64,000 nucleotides of DNA, from positions 97,469,343 to 97,533,342 of the forward strand of contig CP136065.1 in NCBI GenBank assembly GCA_032622095.1. Reading direction: 5' to 3'. This DNA comes from Siphonodentalium dalli. Lineage: Eukaryota; Mollusca; Scaphopoda; Gadilida; Siphonodentaliidae. The translations under genes were made by a program, and so were the position numbers. A model generated the notes under the pieces. The model was not told where the DNA came from and searched no databases. It saw nothing but the letters and a program-made list of their open reading frames with translations. This document shows positions 45,650-56,493 of the stretch, one piece after another; position 1 is the stretch's first letter; the number at the start of each line of letters is the position of its first letter.

Positions 45650-45945
45650 CAAAGAGATATTAGTTGTAACTAATAACATAGTTCTACATCCCTGCCATCG
45701 CCAAAAGATCGCCGTAAATTGTAAAATCTGAGACCGTTTACCAAAATTCACGCCACACAAAAATGTGACAAATTCAGACATGAATTGTATGATACACCAG
45801 TGTTCGATATAATATAATAAATAATTTAAGTCTTGTCGATGACTGTGCCAACATAGTGGACTATTTCTCCTCTCGGAGCACTATTTTGGCATAGTCAACT
45901 CCAAGCCATGCATTATCTATATACATGTAGTATTCGCACATAATA
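45650..45945 (+). repeat. Dispersed repeat, short copy (partner 38990-39700)
   Basis: Same word order as 38990-39700, without the 340-bp interior block and without the second GTGGACTATTC-type segment. Confidence 0.55.
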
Positions 45946-46025
45946 TGACTTGAAGTCGACAATAGTCGAGAAGTGAGTTAGCGATATGATCCCGCACAAG
46001 AATACATGGACGATCGCTGTATTTA

Positions 46026-46130
46026 TAGTAATGCCCTAAATAATCGACTCCTTAACCACAGCAGAATTATGGGTAATTTTCAGGATTTGGTCGGTAATAT
46101 GGCTTGTTGCCATACAAAGCTCTCATTTGA
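46026..46130 (+). mobile_element. Tc1/mariner-like MITE end, fragment
   Basis: TAGTAATGCCCTAAATAATC, then CTTAACCACAGCAGAATTAT, TTTTCAGGATTTGGTCGGTA and ATATGGCTTGTTGCCAT. It is the inverse of 43063-43158, and the first part matches the terminus of the palindromic copy at 61068-61200. Confidence 0.55.
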
Positions 46131-46780
46131 TGAGAATGCATAACTGAATTGATATATCTTGTCTGACTTGAATTATTACAACAAATTAATTCGTCGCCCC
46201 TTTAAGTGTAGACTTTTAGCACGTATCATAAGAACACTGATGGTTTATCCACCCTTTTATCCAGATTTGCACAGGTAATTGGCAAAGACTATTGTGCTGT
46301 TTTTTCTGATTGAATCATTAGCATGCGTGTTCTATCACACTCATAGCACTGTAATGGGATAGATACCACGTTATTGCTCAAACTTGCCTTGTTGTGATTA
46401 TCTGTTCTCCTGTGGAGATATTACGTAAGCTTATCACTACCTGACAAAAATGCAACTGTGCATTCGCTGTCAGAGAACTCTTTGATCGTTATATTTACAG
46501 CAACAGGAGTGTGCAAAATATCTGGAGTTAAACTTGTTCAAATACTTTTCTTTAAGCGCAGAAATGTCTGCTTTCAACACTGATGATGATGACATTTTTT
46601 CAGAAACATAATATCCCAGAGTTGACGCTACATCCTCAAATTTATGGACTAATATACCGGTATAGGTTTATTTCGCAGGAGAAGAAAGTACATGTATTTA
46701 TCCAATTTCGGACAAATCCTCAAAAACACTTCCTGGTTTTCAAAAGACAAGTGAGTGTGACAATAGTTGAATGTCACACC
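46131..46780. other. Unassigned sequence
   Basis: Nothing recognisable was seen. Confidence 0.4.
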
Positions 46781-46784
46781 GCGT

Positions 46785-47310
46785 AGTATTCCACTACCAA
46801 AAAACATCAAATTATACTGTCAAAATGTTAACGGAGACACCCGGGCTCTCCGGGCTCTTTCGGCCAATACAGTACTTCACCGGATTTTTAGGAGTTGATA
46901 ATATCGGCCATGGACGCGCCTGCGAGTGAAATATTTGAATGTTCACACTCAGTTGGTATTGCACTATCATGCAGCATCAAACTATACTGCCCGAAGCCAC
47001 ACGAAGACACTCGGGTCAATATCGGCATTTGCGGGGTTAATAACACCGGCCGTAGACGAGCGAGTATGTTCTATGTTGCCCACAGATAGTATGCCGCTAC
47101 CGCATACTGTCCAGATTTAGCGCCAATGGGCCCGTGGGGACACCCGGACTCTCTTAGCCAATATTGACATTTGCGGGGTTAATAACACCGGCCGTAGACC
47201 AGAGAGTCACATTTACAAGGTTTGCCCTCGGGTAGTATGCCGCTACCTTAGTACGTCGATAATATGTAGCGTCCACGGCCCCATTGGGGGCGCCCGGGCT
47301 ATCATTAGTC
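46785..47310 (+). repeat. Diverged tandem array, about 145-155 bp x 3
   Basis: GCATTTGCGGGGTTAATAAC then ACCGGCCGTAGAC occurs at about 47023 and ACATTTGCGGGGTTAATAAC then ACCGGCCGTAGAC at about 47167. A diverged first unit (GGAGTTGATAATATCGGCCA) lies near 46892. Each unit also has AGTATGCCGCTACC or similar and ends with a CCCGGGCTCT / CCCGGACTCT / CCCGGGCTAT phrase. Confidence 0.7.
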
Positions 47311-47860
47311 ACACATACAATTCATGTTCTCTACCAAAGTGGATCCATTGGAACAATAAACAAGTAAGTGTAGTAGATCTTAAGAGCCCGACGCGAGTTG
47401 TGCAAAATATCCACGCGAAAACCTTTAAGACATTTTCAACAAAACATTTCTCTGGGTCTATCTGGCACGAAATCGTGAATTTCACATATCCTCATCTTCA
47501 TTGTACACTGAATCTTAACAATTATAACGAGTAGACCAAAACAGTGGATTTTAATATATGTGAGAGGTTGAAAATCGTTCTCTTTTTTGTCTATTTATGT
47601 ACTCATAGAATGATTAATAATTTCACTCAACAATCCAATCACCAGGCATATTGCCTTGGTTCCATGAGAAGAAGTTTCAACTGAGTTATATTGTTGAGCT
47701 GAATTTTTAATTGGATGACATAACATCATACCCCATATATTACAATGAAGAACAAAGCAGCCAAAACTATGCCAAGACTGATACACTCACGCCCACATCC
47801 AACTTCCGGGTAAACGGGGCTATCAGGAAATGGAGCATGTACTAGCTGAAACAGGCTCCC
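47311..47860. other. Unassigned sequence
   Basis: Nothing recognisable was seen. Confidence 0.4.
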
Positions 47861-47862
47861 GT

Positions 47863-48140
47863 CAGGAGCCTTTATTCAGCGTCGGAGGGGCACGCGGCCA
47901 TATTGTTTTTAAAACTAAGTTAGTTATATTTATTCAGATCCTTGTTCAATTTAACAAACATTGGGTTTTTTTTTTTTTTTATTAAATTTTTTTTTAATAA
48001 AAATTGGGAAAAACTAACGCCGTTGTAACCTCCGCCAGGTACCCCGAGTCACCACACCAAATTTGATAGAAATCAGTCTTGGGGTCGGGAAGAAAAATCC
48101 AAACAAGAGACGGACAGACAGTCAGACAGACAGTTCCTAC

Positions 48141-48192
<52 letters not shown>
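47863..48192 (+). mobile_element. Dispersed non-LTR-type element tail, copy 3, with TA microsatellite
   Basis: It starts GGAGCCTTTATTCAGCGTCG, as copy 1 does. It contains ACTAACGCCGTTGTAACCTC, TACCCCGAGTCACCACACCA, AGTCTTGGGGTCGGGAAG and a GACAGACAGTCAGACAGACA tail. The 3' TATATA end has expanded to about 23 TA units (48146-48191). An internal deletion accounts for its shorter length. Confidence 0.65.
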
Positions 48193-48194
<2 letters not shown>

Positions 48195-49002
48195 TACAAT
48201 CGATGGCATTGCATCATCCACCTGATACAACCCTATGTTACACTATAATATAAGAAATCTGTTAAGGAAAAGGCATCTGTAATACAGAGGTTCTGGCATG
48301 CCGCGATGTCCGCCCTGGCATGCCACAGCATCTTTGAAAAGCTAAAATCCTAACATTGCATCGAAATAGCGCGATTTATAGCAACCACCAAGGGTGCTTA
48401 TACATAAGACAGGTGAATGACGTCATATAATATTTTCTATATCCATCAGTGATTTTTCAAGATCGCGGTTATAGATTTTGGAGAAATTGTCACGTGACTT
48501 CCGGTTAGCAACCGTGTGGAGATTGCAAAAAACGCGGAATTGGAAATGAAGCATCGCGATAAAAATGAAAGTAACTACTTCACAACTTACGAAGAATTCA
48601 CATGTGATTTAAGTCTATTAATTTCATTTAGACCAATTTCGTTGGTCATCTTAATGAAAACGAAAAATGAAGAAGTCAAGACGAGAATCCAGACAAGATT
48701 TTACAATCCACGACACTTCTTGTCAAATTGGCATGTCGTCTTCGTCTTTGACCACTGCATTGCATAATTTGCATGATGTTATATAAATTATTCTTAGCGA
48801 TATATTTCGCCGAAAAAAGGCAAATTTGAGGCACATCATGTGTGGTTGCTCCACTACGTGTCACGTACGATTCATATTAGAAATAAGAAATTACAACGAA
48901 AAAGCGAAATAGGAAAATATAGCGAAATAGCGGAACAAAAAATGCATCGAAATTACGAAATCGCGCGAATTATAGAAATAAGAAACTATTTTTTATTAAC
49001 AG
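48193..49002. other. Unassigned sequence
   Basis: A GAAAT/GCGAAAT-rich patch (48880-48985) is weakly repetitive. The 83-codon frame at 48516-48767 has no domain. Confidence 0.4.
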
Positions 49003-50088
49003 TGAGTGTATTTGAGCAACACAGGCTACAGCCGTAGCCGGCTAGGAATGCGCACTAGAAAGCTACAGAAAGCTGCAGCCGGCCAGGGCTGGTGGTCACT
49101 AACTATTGTACCGCTACTCCGAAGTTAGAATGTGGCTGACGGATAATATTATACCGGCATAATGTTGGCAGTATGTTGCGATATCAATTCACCAATGGTC
49201 TCGCTCGCTGAAGCAAGCACATTTGAAGCAATTAACACTCGTACAAAGTCCATGCCTCCATAAATATGATATTTAAAAGAGTATGATATGTGATTATATC
49301 TCGTTCTCTAAATCGGCATATGCAAACAAGATATAATTATAAATATTTTTACGAAATAAGTTTAATTATTCACCAAACAATAAATATATCATAGATATAA
49401 AATATCTAGTTTGATGCCAACAAAATGGGAATGACAATTATGTGTCCCAAGGGAGCAGTATTAAAAAAATATCTCCCTGATAAGAAATTCTCCTATCAGA
49501 GTCGGAGTACAATGTTTAGTGATAGTCGCCATTCATTCCCTGGCCGCTGTAGGAATCACGGAACTAAATGGTTTCCCATAGGCGACAGTGTTAACGTTTC
49601 GGCCAAATTTGCTGAATTGAAGCCTGCAGGCCATACCAGTGATGTTTACCCAGCTAGATTGACACCAGTTGATCACGAAAATGCAAGAAAAATCATAGGT
49701 CATGTGTTTACTTTTTAAAATAAATCCCCAAGTGTACGACAGGGCTATCTCACAGCCAAATTTGATCTGGAAAAACCCAGATCTACAACAGCTAGTTAAA
49801 TACATTTCCCGCTCACAAAAATCCGTTCCCCCATTCATTCACCAGTTTAAATTATTTAGATATTATGTACAAATCAAATAAACGCGATGTCATCCTTTAA
49901 TAACGAGTCGCATGTATCAGGTGAAGGTCATTCTTCAGTTACCTTCACCTTTAGGGTTCCACGGTGTACTCGCTCCCCGACTCTAGAACACATTTAGCTC
50001 CCTGATTCATGTAGCTTCCTACTGCACATGTCTTATAAATCACAGCCGGCTGTATCCGGCTACAGCTTTTTTGCTCAAATACACTCTA
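49003..50088. mobile_element. Small TIR-bounded element (about 1.1 kb)
   Basis: The left end GAGTGTATTTGAGCAA then GGCTACAGCCGTAGCCGGCT is mirrored on the right by AGCCGGCTGTATCCGGCTAC then TTGCTCAAATACACTC. The inverted similarity spans about 50 bp with gaps. A target duplication was not resolved. The interior includes a 97-codon plus frame (49425-49718). No transposase was seen. Confidence 0.55.
49425..49718 (+). CDS. Unassigned 97-codon open frame inside the TIR element
   Basis: I do not recognise the product. The frame starts MGMTIMCPKGAVLKKYLPDK and ends KIIGHVFTF. It is polar and basic with two cysteines, and has no signal peptide, membrane segment or known motif. Composition is more protein-like than most frames in the window (balanced residues, few runs), but the length is near the upper end of chance. 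It sits alone between inverted ends, so it could be a captured exon fragment or noise. No splice sites, TATA box or polyadenylation context could be tied to it. Confidence 0.12.
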   Translation: MGMTIMCPKGAVLKKYLPDKKFSYQSRSTMFSDSRHSFPGRCRNHGTKWFPIGDSVNVSAKFAELKPAGHTSDVYPARLTPVDHENARKIIGHVFTF

Positions 50089-50700
50089 AATAACGGAGAT
50101 ATTTGAAGAAGTGTATTTGACGAAATAACGGAAATATTTGAAGAAGTGTTTTGAAGATAAAATGCATAATCGAGGTGACTAATGGGTGAACATCACCATC
50201 TTCAACTGGGGAACTTCAATCTGATCTTAGGTTTTCAATAAGAGTTGAGGCCTAAGCAAAATGAGGTTCCTGTGAGTGAATTTGGTTATGCTAGCACGCC
50301 ATGCGGGATAGCATCACTAAATTCACCATATGGGGACATCGGTCTGCAAATAGCAGGCACACTATTTGCAGGCTTGGTAGAAAGACGCATTGGCGTTTTA
50401 AATGATGATGATTGGAATGTATAAGCATTGCCAGACGAAACTAGCATTTAATGAATAATGCAGCATCTTCTGCTTGTTGTCAAATGAGAAGACACTTAAT
50501 TAATCTCCCTAAATTCACATAAATATTGGAAACGGACATTTCCTATTTCACCAAAAAGGGCCCCAATTTCCGAAGGCTTATAGCTTGAATATTTTACAAC
50601 ATTTGCGGTTCCACGAACATGGAGGGTAATCTGATTCTTATGTCCGCATGGGCAAGTTATTCGGTTTATTTCTTGGGGGTCGGTGGTTTCTACATGTAGC
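50089..50700. other. Unassigned sequence
   Basis: GGAGATATTTGAAGAAGTGT and GGAAATATTTGAAGAAGTGT (50096 and 50130) form a short tandem repeat. No gene was seen. Confidence 0.4.
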
Positions 50701-50749
50701 GGAGGAGTTTTGTTTGATTAACCAACTACGCTGTCCTTACTCCGTCCAT

Positions 50750-52600
50750 GTTCCTTATTTATTATGTCACCTCTTGCGATCAGCCAATCAGCGTCGATAA
50801 AAAGTGACGGTTTATTATAAGTTACAGGGCGAGTTGTTGCCGGATAAGGTGTCATATGAGACGAAGTGAGATTCCGATATTTATCTCGCTGAGCCTCATA
50901 TGTCACCCTAGCCGGCAACAAAGAGTCCTGTAACGATTTTATTTTAACTACTTGCACGAAATTCAGTAATCTAGCAAGTTAAATATGCCGTCTATGTAAC
51001 GTCACAGTGACGCACCATGAGCGTTGAACATCAACGCATTGAGTCAATAGCTAATCACTAGAAGTAGGACAACAAATTGAGTTTAATAATTAATTTATGA
51101 GTCTTTAGAATTCCTCAAATATATCACATGCAGGTTTTGGTACATAGTACTATGTCTTTAAATTCGCAGAACATGATTTCCGACAGATTTCCCTTTTCTT
51201 GGCGCCAAAATTCACCGAAAATATCCCCGAGGCGGCAGGGTTCCAAGAAAAACAAGATGGCGTCTATCGACCCCATATGAATCCATATAACCCCTGGGGC
51301 TTTCAGTGTGGGATCGATGTCAATCAAGGTGAGCCTAATGTGTCCACATCTCCTGTCAGTAGATCTACGTTATCATTGGTCAATCTAACAGGCCAGCATG
51401 ATAAGAACCCATATTAGGTCAGTGACCCCATATGAAATCAATATTAGGTGCTTATCCGCCATTTTGTTTTCAGAAACTCTGTCGCCTCGGGAATATTTTT
51501 GGTGTATTTTGTCGCCAAGAAAGGGGATATCTGTCGGAAAACATTTTCTGCTAATTTAAAGACATAGTACCGGTACCATGTATCAAAACCTACATGCGAT
51601 ATATTTGAAGTATTCTAAAGACTCTTAAATTAACTATCAATCTCAACAAGTTGTCCTAATTCTGGTGATTAGCCATTGACTCAATGCGTTGACATCAACG
51701 CCCATGACGCTTCACTGTGACGTTACATAAGTTAATGGCCATAGACGACACATTTAACTCACCAAATTACAATAAAATACAGCGACGATTGATTAAAGGG
51801 ATATGCTGGATTTTGTCCACTGACATAATAAATACGTTACGGGACGCTTAGTGTTCGGATATTGTGTCATGTGAGGCTCAGTGAGATCAATATTAGGCGT
51901 AGGCCTTGTCTAATATTGATCTCGCTGAGCCTCACATGACACCATATCCGACCAATAAGCGTCCAGTAACTTATATTATTATGTCAGCTCTTGCGATTAG
52001 CAGATCAACGTCGATAAATAGTGACGGTATATGAACCCATATTAGATCAGTGACCCCATATTAAATCAATATTAGGTGCTTATCCACCATCTTGTTTTAA
52101 GAAACTCTGTCGCCTCGGGAATATTTTTAGTGTATTTTGGCGCCAAGAAAGGGGATATCTGTCGGAAATAATTATCTGCTAATTTAAAGATATAGTGCCA
52201 TGTACCAAAACCTGCATGCGATATGTTTGAGGAATTCTAAAGACTCATAAATTAACTATCAAAATCAACAAGTTGTCCTTCTGGCAACTAGCCATTGACT
52301 CAATGCGTTCACGTTCAACGCCCATGGCGCGTCACTGTGACGTTACATAGACGACACATTTAACTTACCAAATTACAATAAATTACAGCGACGATTAATT
52401 AAAGGGATATGCTGGATTTTGTCCACTGACATAATAAATACGTTACGGGACGCTTAGTGGTCGGATATGGTGACATGTGAGGCTCAGCGAGATCAATATT
52501 AGGCTCGGCCTACAGCCTCGCCTAATATTTATCTCACTTCGCCTCACATGACACCATATCCGACCACTAAGCGTCCCGTAACTTATAATACTGACAACCT
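50750..52600. repeat. Inverted and tandem repeat cluster with hairpin modules
   Basis: Right-hand units 51405-52032 and 52033-52595 are direct repeats about 628 bp apart (GCTTATCCGCCAT/GCTTATCCACCAT, CTCTGTCGCCTCGGGAATAT, AAGAAAGGGGATATCTGTCG, CACTGTGACGTTACATA). The left arm, about 50990-51250, is their inverse. A hairpin module (GGTGACATGTGAGGCTCAGC...TCGCCTCACATGACACCATA) occurs at about 50845-50935, 51865-51965 and 52465-52580. The arrangement resembles a foldback element that has gained an extra unit. Ends were not fixed, and no coding region was seen. Confidence 0.65.
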
Positions 52601-53075
52601 CGTGTTGTTGTCTAGCGGTGATAACCACAATAAACCAACCAAACCAATCGACTAAGACAGTTTTAATCTGAACAAATTGGCGTATTTAAATCTTGTCGGG
52701 TCATTCTCGTTATCTACCGCTTGGTTGCATGATAAGGGACAATCAGACGATGCCATTGATTAATATCTTAAATGCTGCTCAATCATAAAACAGACCTGTG
52801 TATACATTCTCTCTATTAACATTCATATATTCTTGACGGCGATATTTATCTCCAGTCGTCTGAAAGAGAACACCATCTGATAACATTATGTAGATACTGC
52901 ATACTCAGTTGTATATTTCAGATGCGAGTTCTTATTACAACATTAAAGCGACAGAAACTCTTATATGTTAAACGGGCATGACCTCCATCTCATGTCGTAA
53001 AGTCTTCGAACCATTCCATGTGTGGGGTTGGACTAGAACGACGTCGAGATCACACGACGTATAAATATAAATGAC
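52601..53075. other. Unassigned sequence
   Basis: Nothing recognisable was seen. Confidence 0.4.
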
Positions 53076-53720
53076 GTTCGCCCCCCCCCCCCCCCCTCGT
53101 GTGGGCTCGGGTAGAATATGCCTACCGCTGTGAGTGGCAAGAATCTCCTAACGTGGCACCATGTTTATCGTGCATGGGGTTCGTCTCGTCAGGTGTGGTG
53201 CAGGAGTCTTGTGGGTATTAGGGCGACCGTATCACGTAAGGCATCGGCCTGCGGATACGGATTACCTCATGGTCCTCTTTGGTCCTACATATCTTCAAGA
53301 TGGGTGGTTGGGTTGACCCGGCTCAATATATCGGCTAGTCACGCCTCTCCACGATGTTTCAGATTACATTTCTGCTATCTGTTCTATTTTTGGTTTCTGG
53401 CGTCTAATTGTGTGTTCTGTTTTTCACGTATGTCGTTTCTTTCGGGTCATGTATTGGCATTTCGTCTCCGTGACTGTTAAATGTTTCAAGTTTGTAATGT
53501 TCACGCCTGTCTCATTGTGGGTGGTACCCGGAGGCTGATATATGCAGTGGCTAAACGGGTCACCATGCACTTCAGCTGTATACCAGTCTTTGGTCTGACC
53601 ATCATTCGAAGGGTAGTCTGGGGCGGCTGTTGTGCTAGTTGTCGATTATCTGCATTTCATATGTCAAGTCAACTCATGACGAACAAAAACGTAAAATTTA
53701 CCACCCGCTAAATTCCACTG
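53076..53720 (+). other. GC-richer island with two abutting open frames
   Basis: After a run of 14-16 C (about 53081-53096) the sequence becomes GC-richer, and frames of 120 codons (53118-53480) and 76 codons (53481-53711) follow end to start in different phases of the same region. Neither has a domain. The sharp C-tract border and the change in composition suggest the 5' part of a dispersed element, but there is no second copy in the window to confirm this. Confidence 0.3.
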
Positions 53721-54200
53721 ATGCTGAGGTCTATCCTCCGTAATTGGTCTTGATCCGAATGTATTTGTGATTGATAAAACGCTACAATGCATAGTCGGAC
53801 AATTAAAATCTGTCAAACTGATCAGGACTGGACCACTAAGTGGCTCTCTTCTCATCGAATGATCAAGAACAATTCAAGCCCCACGCTCTTATGCATGCAA
53901 TTAACATTTATGCGCAAACACCATTGTTGATTCCCCTCACAGGACATTGCACGGTAAAAGACTTGTGTTGAGAACTCGTGATATATATATAGCTGATTCT
54001 TCTGAATCACAGAGATTGGCTGAGTTAGAACCACAGTGAGTTACAGAAGTCCGTAGATTTACAAAGACAGTTGATGTCAGAAACTTCCTGTTATCTTCTG
54101 ACCTTCAATATGTGCGAACATCCACCACATTGAAGGTTGGTATATATGAAGATGGATTTAAGAACATACATGTACATTGCGGTGGAGTAAATTTGTGTTT
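53721..54200. other. Unassigned sequence
   Basis: Nothing recognisable was seen. Confidence 0.4.
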
Positions 54201-54204
54201 TTGA

Positions 54205-54300
54205 GACTGTGATTGTAATATCGTAGCCGTGTCCTCGTGTCGGACCCGTTCTCCTTCAGAGTCAGCAGTCTGTTTCCTCGGATCGCTAACAAATAACAAG
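54205..54300 (+). repeat. Direct repeat, partner of 55348-55460
   Basis: GATTGTAATATCGTAGCCGT, TTCAGAGTCAGCAGTCTGTT and GGATCGCTAACAAATAACAA are matched by ATTGTAATATCTTAGCCGTG, TTCAGAGTCAGCAGTTTGTT and GGATCGCTGACAAATGACAA. The later copy has a C-tract in place of the CCCGTTCTCC segment. Confidence 0.65.
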
Positions 54301-54486
54301 AAGCAGCGTCTTTGGCCACTGCATTCCTACTATAGTAAATAAATGAAGAGCGTTTGTGTCACTTATGTGCCTTAAAAAGAAAACAGATATATAAAGACCG
54401 TTTAAGCATGATTTCATATATATATTATCCCTAATTCCAAAATACGTACATATTATAATTTGGAGGTTCAAATGAGCAGTGTCCGT

Positions 54487-54711
54487 TTAATCGTTTCGTG
54501 GCGGGAGATTCCTGAAAAAAGAGTCTCCCATTGGGAGCCTCGCATATATAAGAGAATACATTGGCCTAACAATATGTACCTTACTGTTGTAAGCCAGTGC
54601 ATTAGCCCGTATATGCGAGGCTCCCTGTGGGATACTCGCACATATAAGAGAATGCACTGGCGCGTGATATTTAATGCTGCTCCAGCGCATATCCCGTCAT
54701 GAAACGTTTAA
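54487..54711. mobile_element. Paired-hairpin TTAA element (225 bp)
   Basis: The ends TTAATCGTTTCGTGGCGGGA and (complement) TTAAACGTTTCATGACGGGA show good TIRs and TTAA borders. Two modules of the GCATATATAAGAGAATGCAT hairpin are present (about 54516-54567, partly worn, and 54595-54664), joined by AACAATATGTACCTTACTGT. Open frames on both strands merely read through the palindromes. Confidence 0.75.
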
Positions 54712-55345
54712 CACATTTCAGTGATCTCAGACAGACAGATCATGCCGACTACGAGTTATATCGTAAATTTTGCATGTAATTGAATGGGTGCAGGCAGTGA
54801 ACGTGTTAACTTGTGTTTTTTTCAATGTCACTTGAAATTATAGCTTTGCGTATACGCACCGTTGCATGGTATTGGCCACCATAACAAGTGCGCTCAAGTC
54901 AGAATTTTCATTAGAAGCTTGCGTGTATGGCATACGCGTCAAATCGACATGGAAATGACCTGTATTAAACTGTTAACTGGGAAAACCATAATCAAATTTA
55001 TCCATCAGCGCAATGTTTTGGTTGTCCTGGATTCGACAGTCCTTAAGTCAGATTATCGCAGTTAGCTGAGTTTTCCCCGTGGATAATCGCGTGACCAGAA
55101 CACTTCCATTTTTACAATGGCACGCTCTGAACTCTCATTGCTCCATTCCGCACCAAGATCGAAATTGCACCGTTATTGAGATAAAACATTTTATTTAGCA
55201 ACAAAACGTCGATAATAATTGGATTCCCATTGCTATTCACAAAAGGAACGAATATGCAAGAAAAATAATAGACAAAACCATTCTACTAGTTTTGCCGTGT
55301 GTATCACGGGGAGTCATTACCATTATAGAAGCGTTAGTCGAGGTT
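54712..55345. other. Unassigned sequence
   Basis: Nothing recognisable was seen. Confidence 0.4.
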
Positions 55346-55347
55346 TC

Positions 55348-55460
55348 TTCAATTGTAATATCTTAGCCGTGGCCTCATTCCGACCCCCCCCCCCCCCACC
55401 CCACCCCCGTCTTCAGAGTCAGCAGTTTGTTTCCACCGGATCGCTGACAAATGACAATAA
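55348..55460 (+). repeat. Direct repeat with expanded C-tract, partner of 54205-54300
   Basis: See 54205-54300. The C/CA-rich stretch 55383-55410 distinguishes this copy. Confidence 0.65.
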
Positions 55461-55896
55461 AGATCATCATGTGCAGGTCTAATCCTGATATCACACTGAC
55501 CAACCGTTTCCCCGTTGTAGTGTGCGTTTGGCCGTTGTGGTGTGGCGAAACGCCGTTGTACGGTGTTTTTGGCGAAATTTGCAAGCGGGTAGGAGAGGGC
55601 TGATCACCAAAATCGGGATGGGGAGTTAATGTGCATATTTATTATAATGAGACCCCCACAGCCCTGAAGAAGGATATTATACCCAACGAATGAGCGCTTC
55701 CCTGGCTCTCTGTTTGTTAGTACGGCTGAGAAATAGCCTACACAAAATGCCAGGGTGGGCATTCTGACCATGGTTCCTCGAGATGAAAGCCTTATTTGCT
55801 CACCCCTGAACACAATTTGACACCCCGCTGGTATTCTCCAGGTAAGAAAAATTATCCCCGATCATGCTGGTAACGGCCCCAACTCTCCAATGGCCT
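55461..55896. other. Unassigned sequence
   Basis: CCCGTTGTAGTG, GCCGTTGTGGTG and GCCGTTGTACGGTG (55511-55565) form a small tandem motif. No gene was seen. Confidence 0.4.
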
Positions 55897-56071
55897 AAAT
55901 GGGTGATTCTACGGTAACTGAGCAATTTGAGTATCCCGGTACATCAGAAATACAAACTTCGTTCTGTGGTGTATGATAGGGCACACTATGTGTAGTTAGA
56001 CAGAAATATTCGAGAAATGTGGTTGGTAAACATTATTTGCTGATTATTTTCTCATTTTGTCTGTTTTAGAC

Positions 56072-56493
56072 CGTTAGTGTAAACCAGAAACGTCATTACA
56101 CTAACGCACTTTATCATCATTTCTAGCAGGCACCACATGTATAGTTACGAAGATATGGCCATTTATTATGGTTATTCGCGTTCCTTGGCAACTTCTAAAT
56201 TTTCGGAGTGCCGGGGAGGTTCTAGTTCTGAAAATAAAAGCTTCATCTGAATTTTCGAGGCACAAACATGTAAATTTTTTCGCCCATTCTTCGGAACACT
56301 TCTTGAATATTCTCGGACGTAACCACTTTCATGGGGAATAATGATTCATATTATATTAAACACCCACGAAGAATAAATCGATGGAATGGGAGATTGATTG
56401 TGTTATATATTTCGGATAACTCAGCTGATAATCCTTAGCGTTAGTGTAATGACGATTTTGTTATTGTAATGACGCACCGTTAGTGTAATGACG
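56072..56493. repeat. Left cluster of the CGTTAGTGTAATGACG motif
   Basis: Partial copy 56072-56082 (+), complete inverse 56091-56106 (-), complete 56439-56454 (+), variant 56460-56474 (GTTATTGTAATGACG) and complete 56478-56493 (+). Such sub-terminal repeats are typical places for transposase binding, but that role is inferred. Confidence 0.7.

Noticed and set aside
53118-53711. Two adjacent frames as a real gene
   Set aside because: There are no domains, the frames are in different phases, and the border at a C-tract suggests repeat-derived sequence. It is kept only as a GC-richer island.
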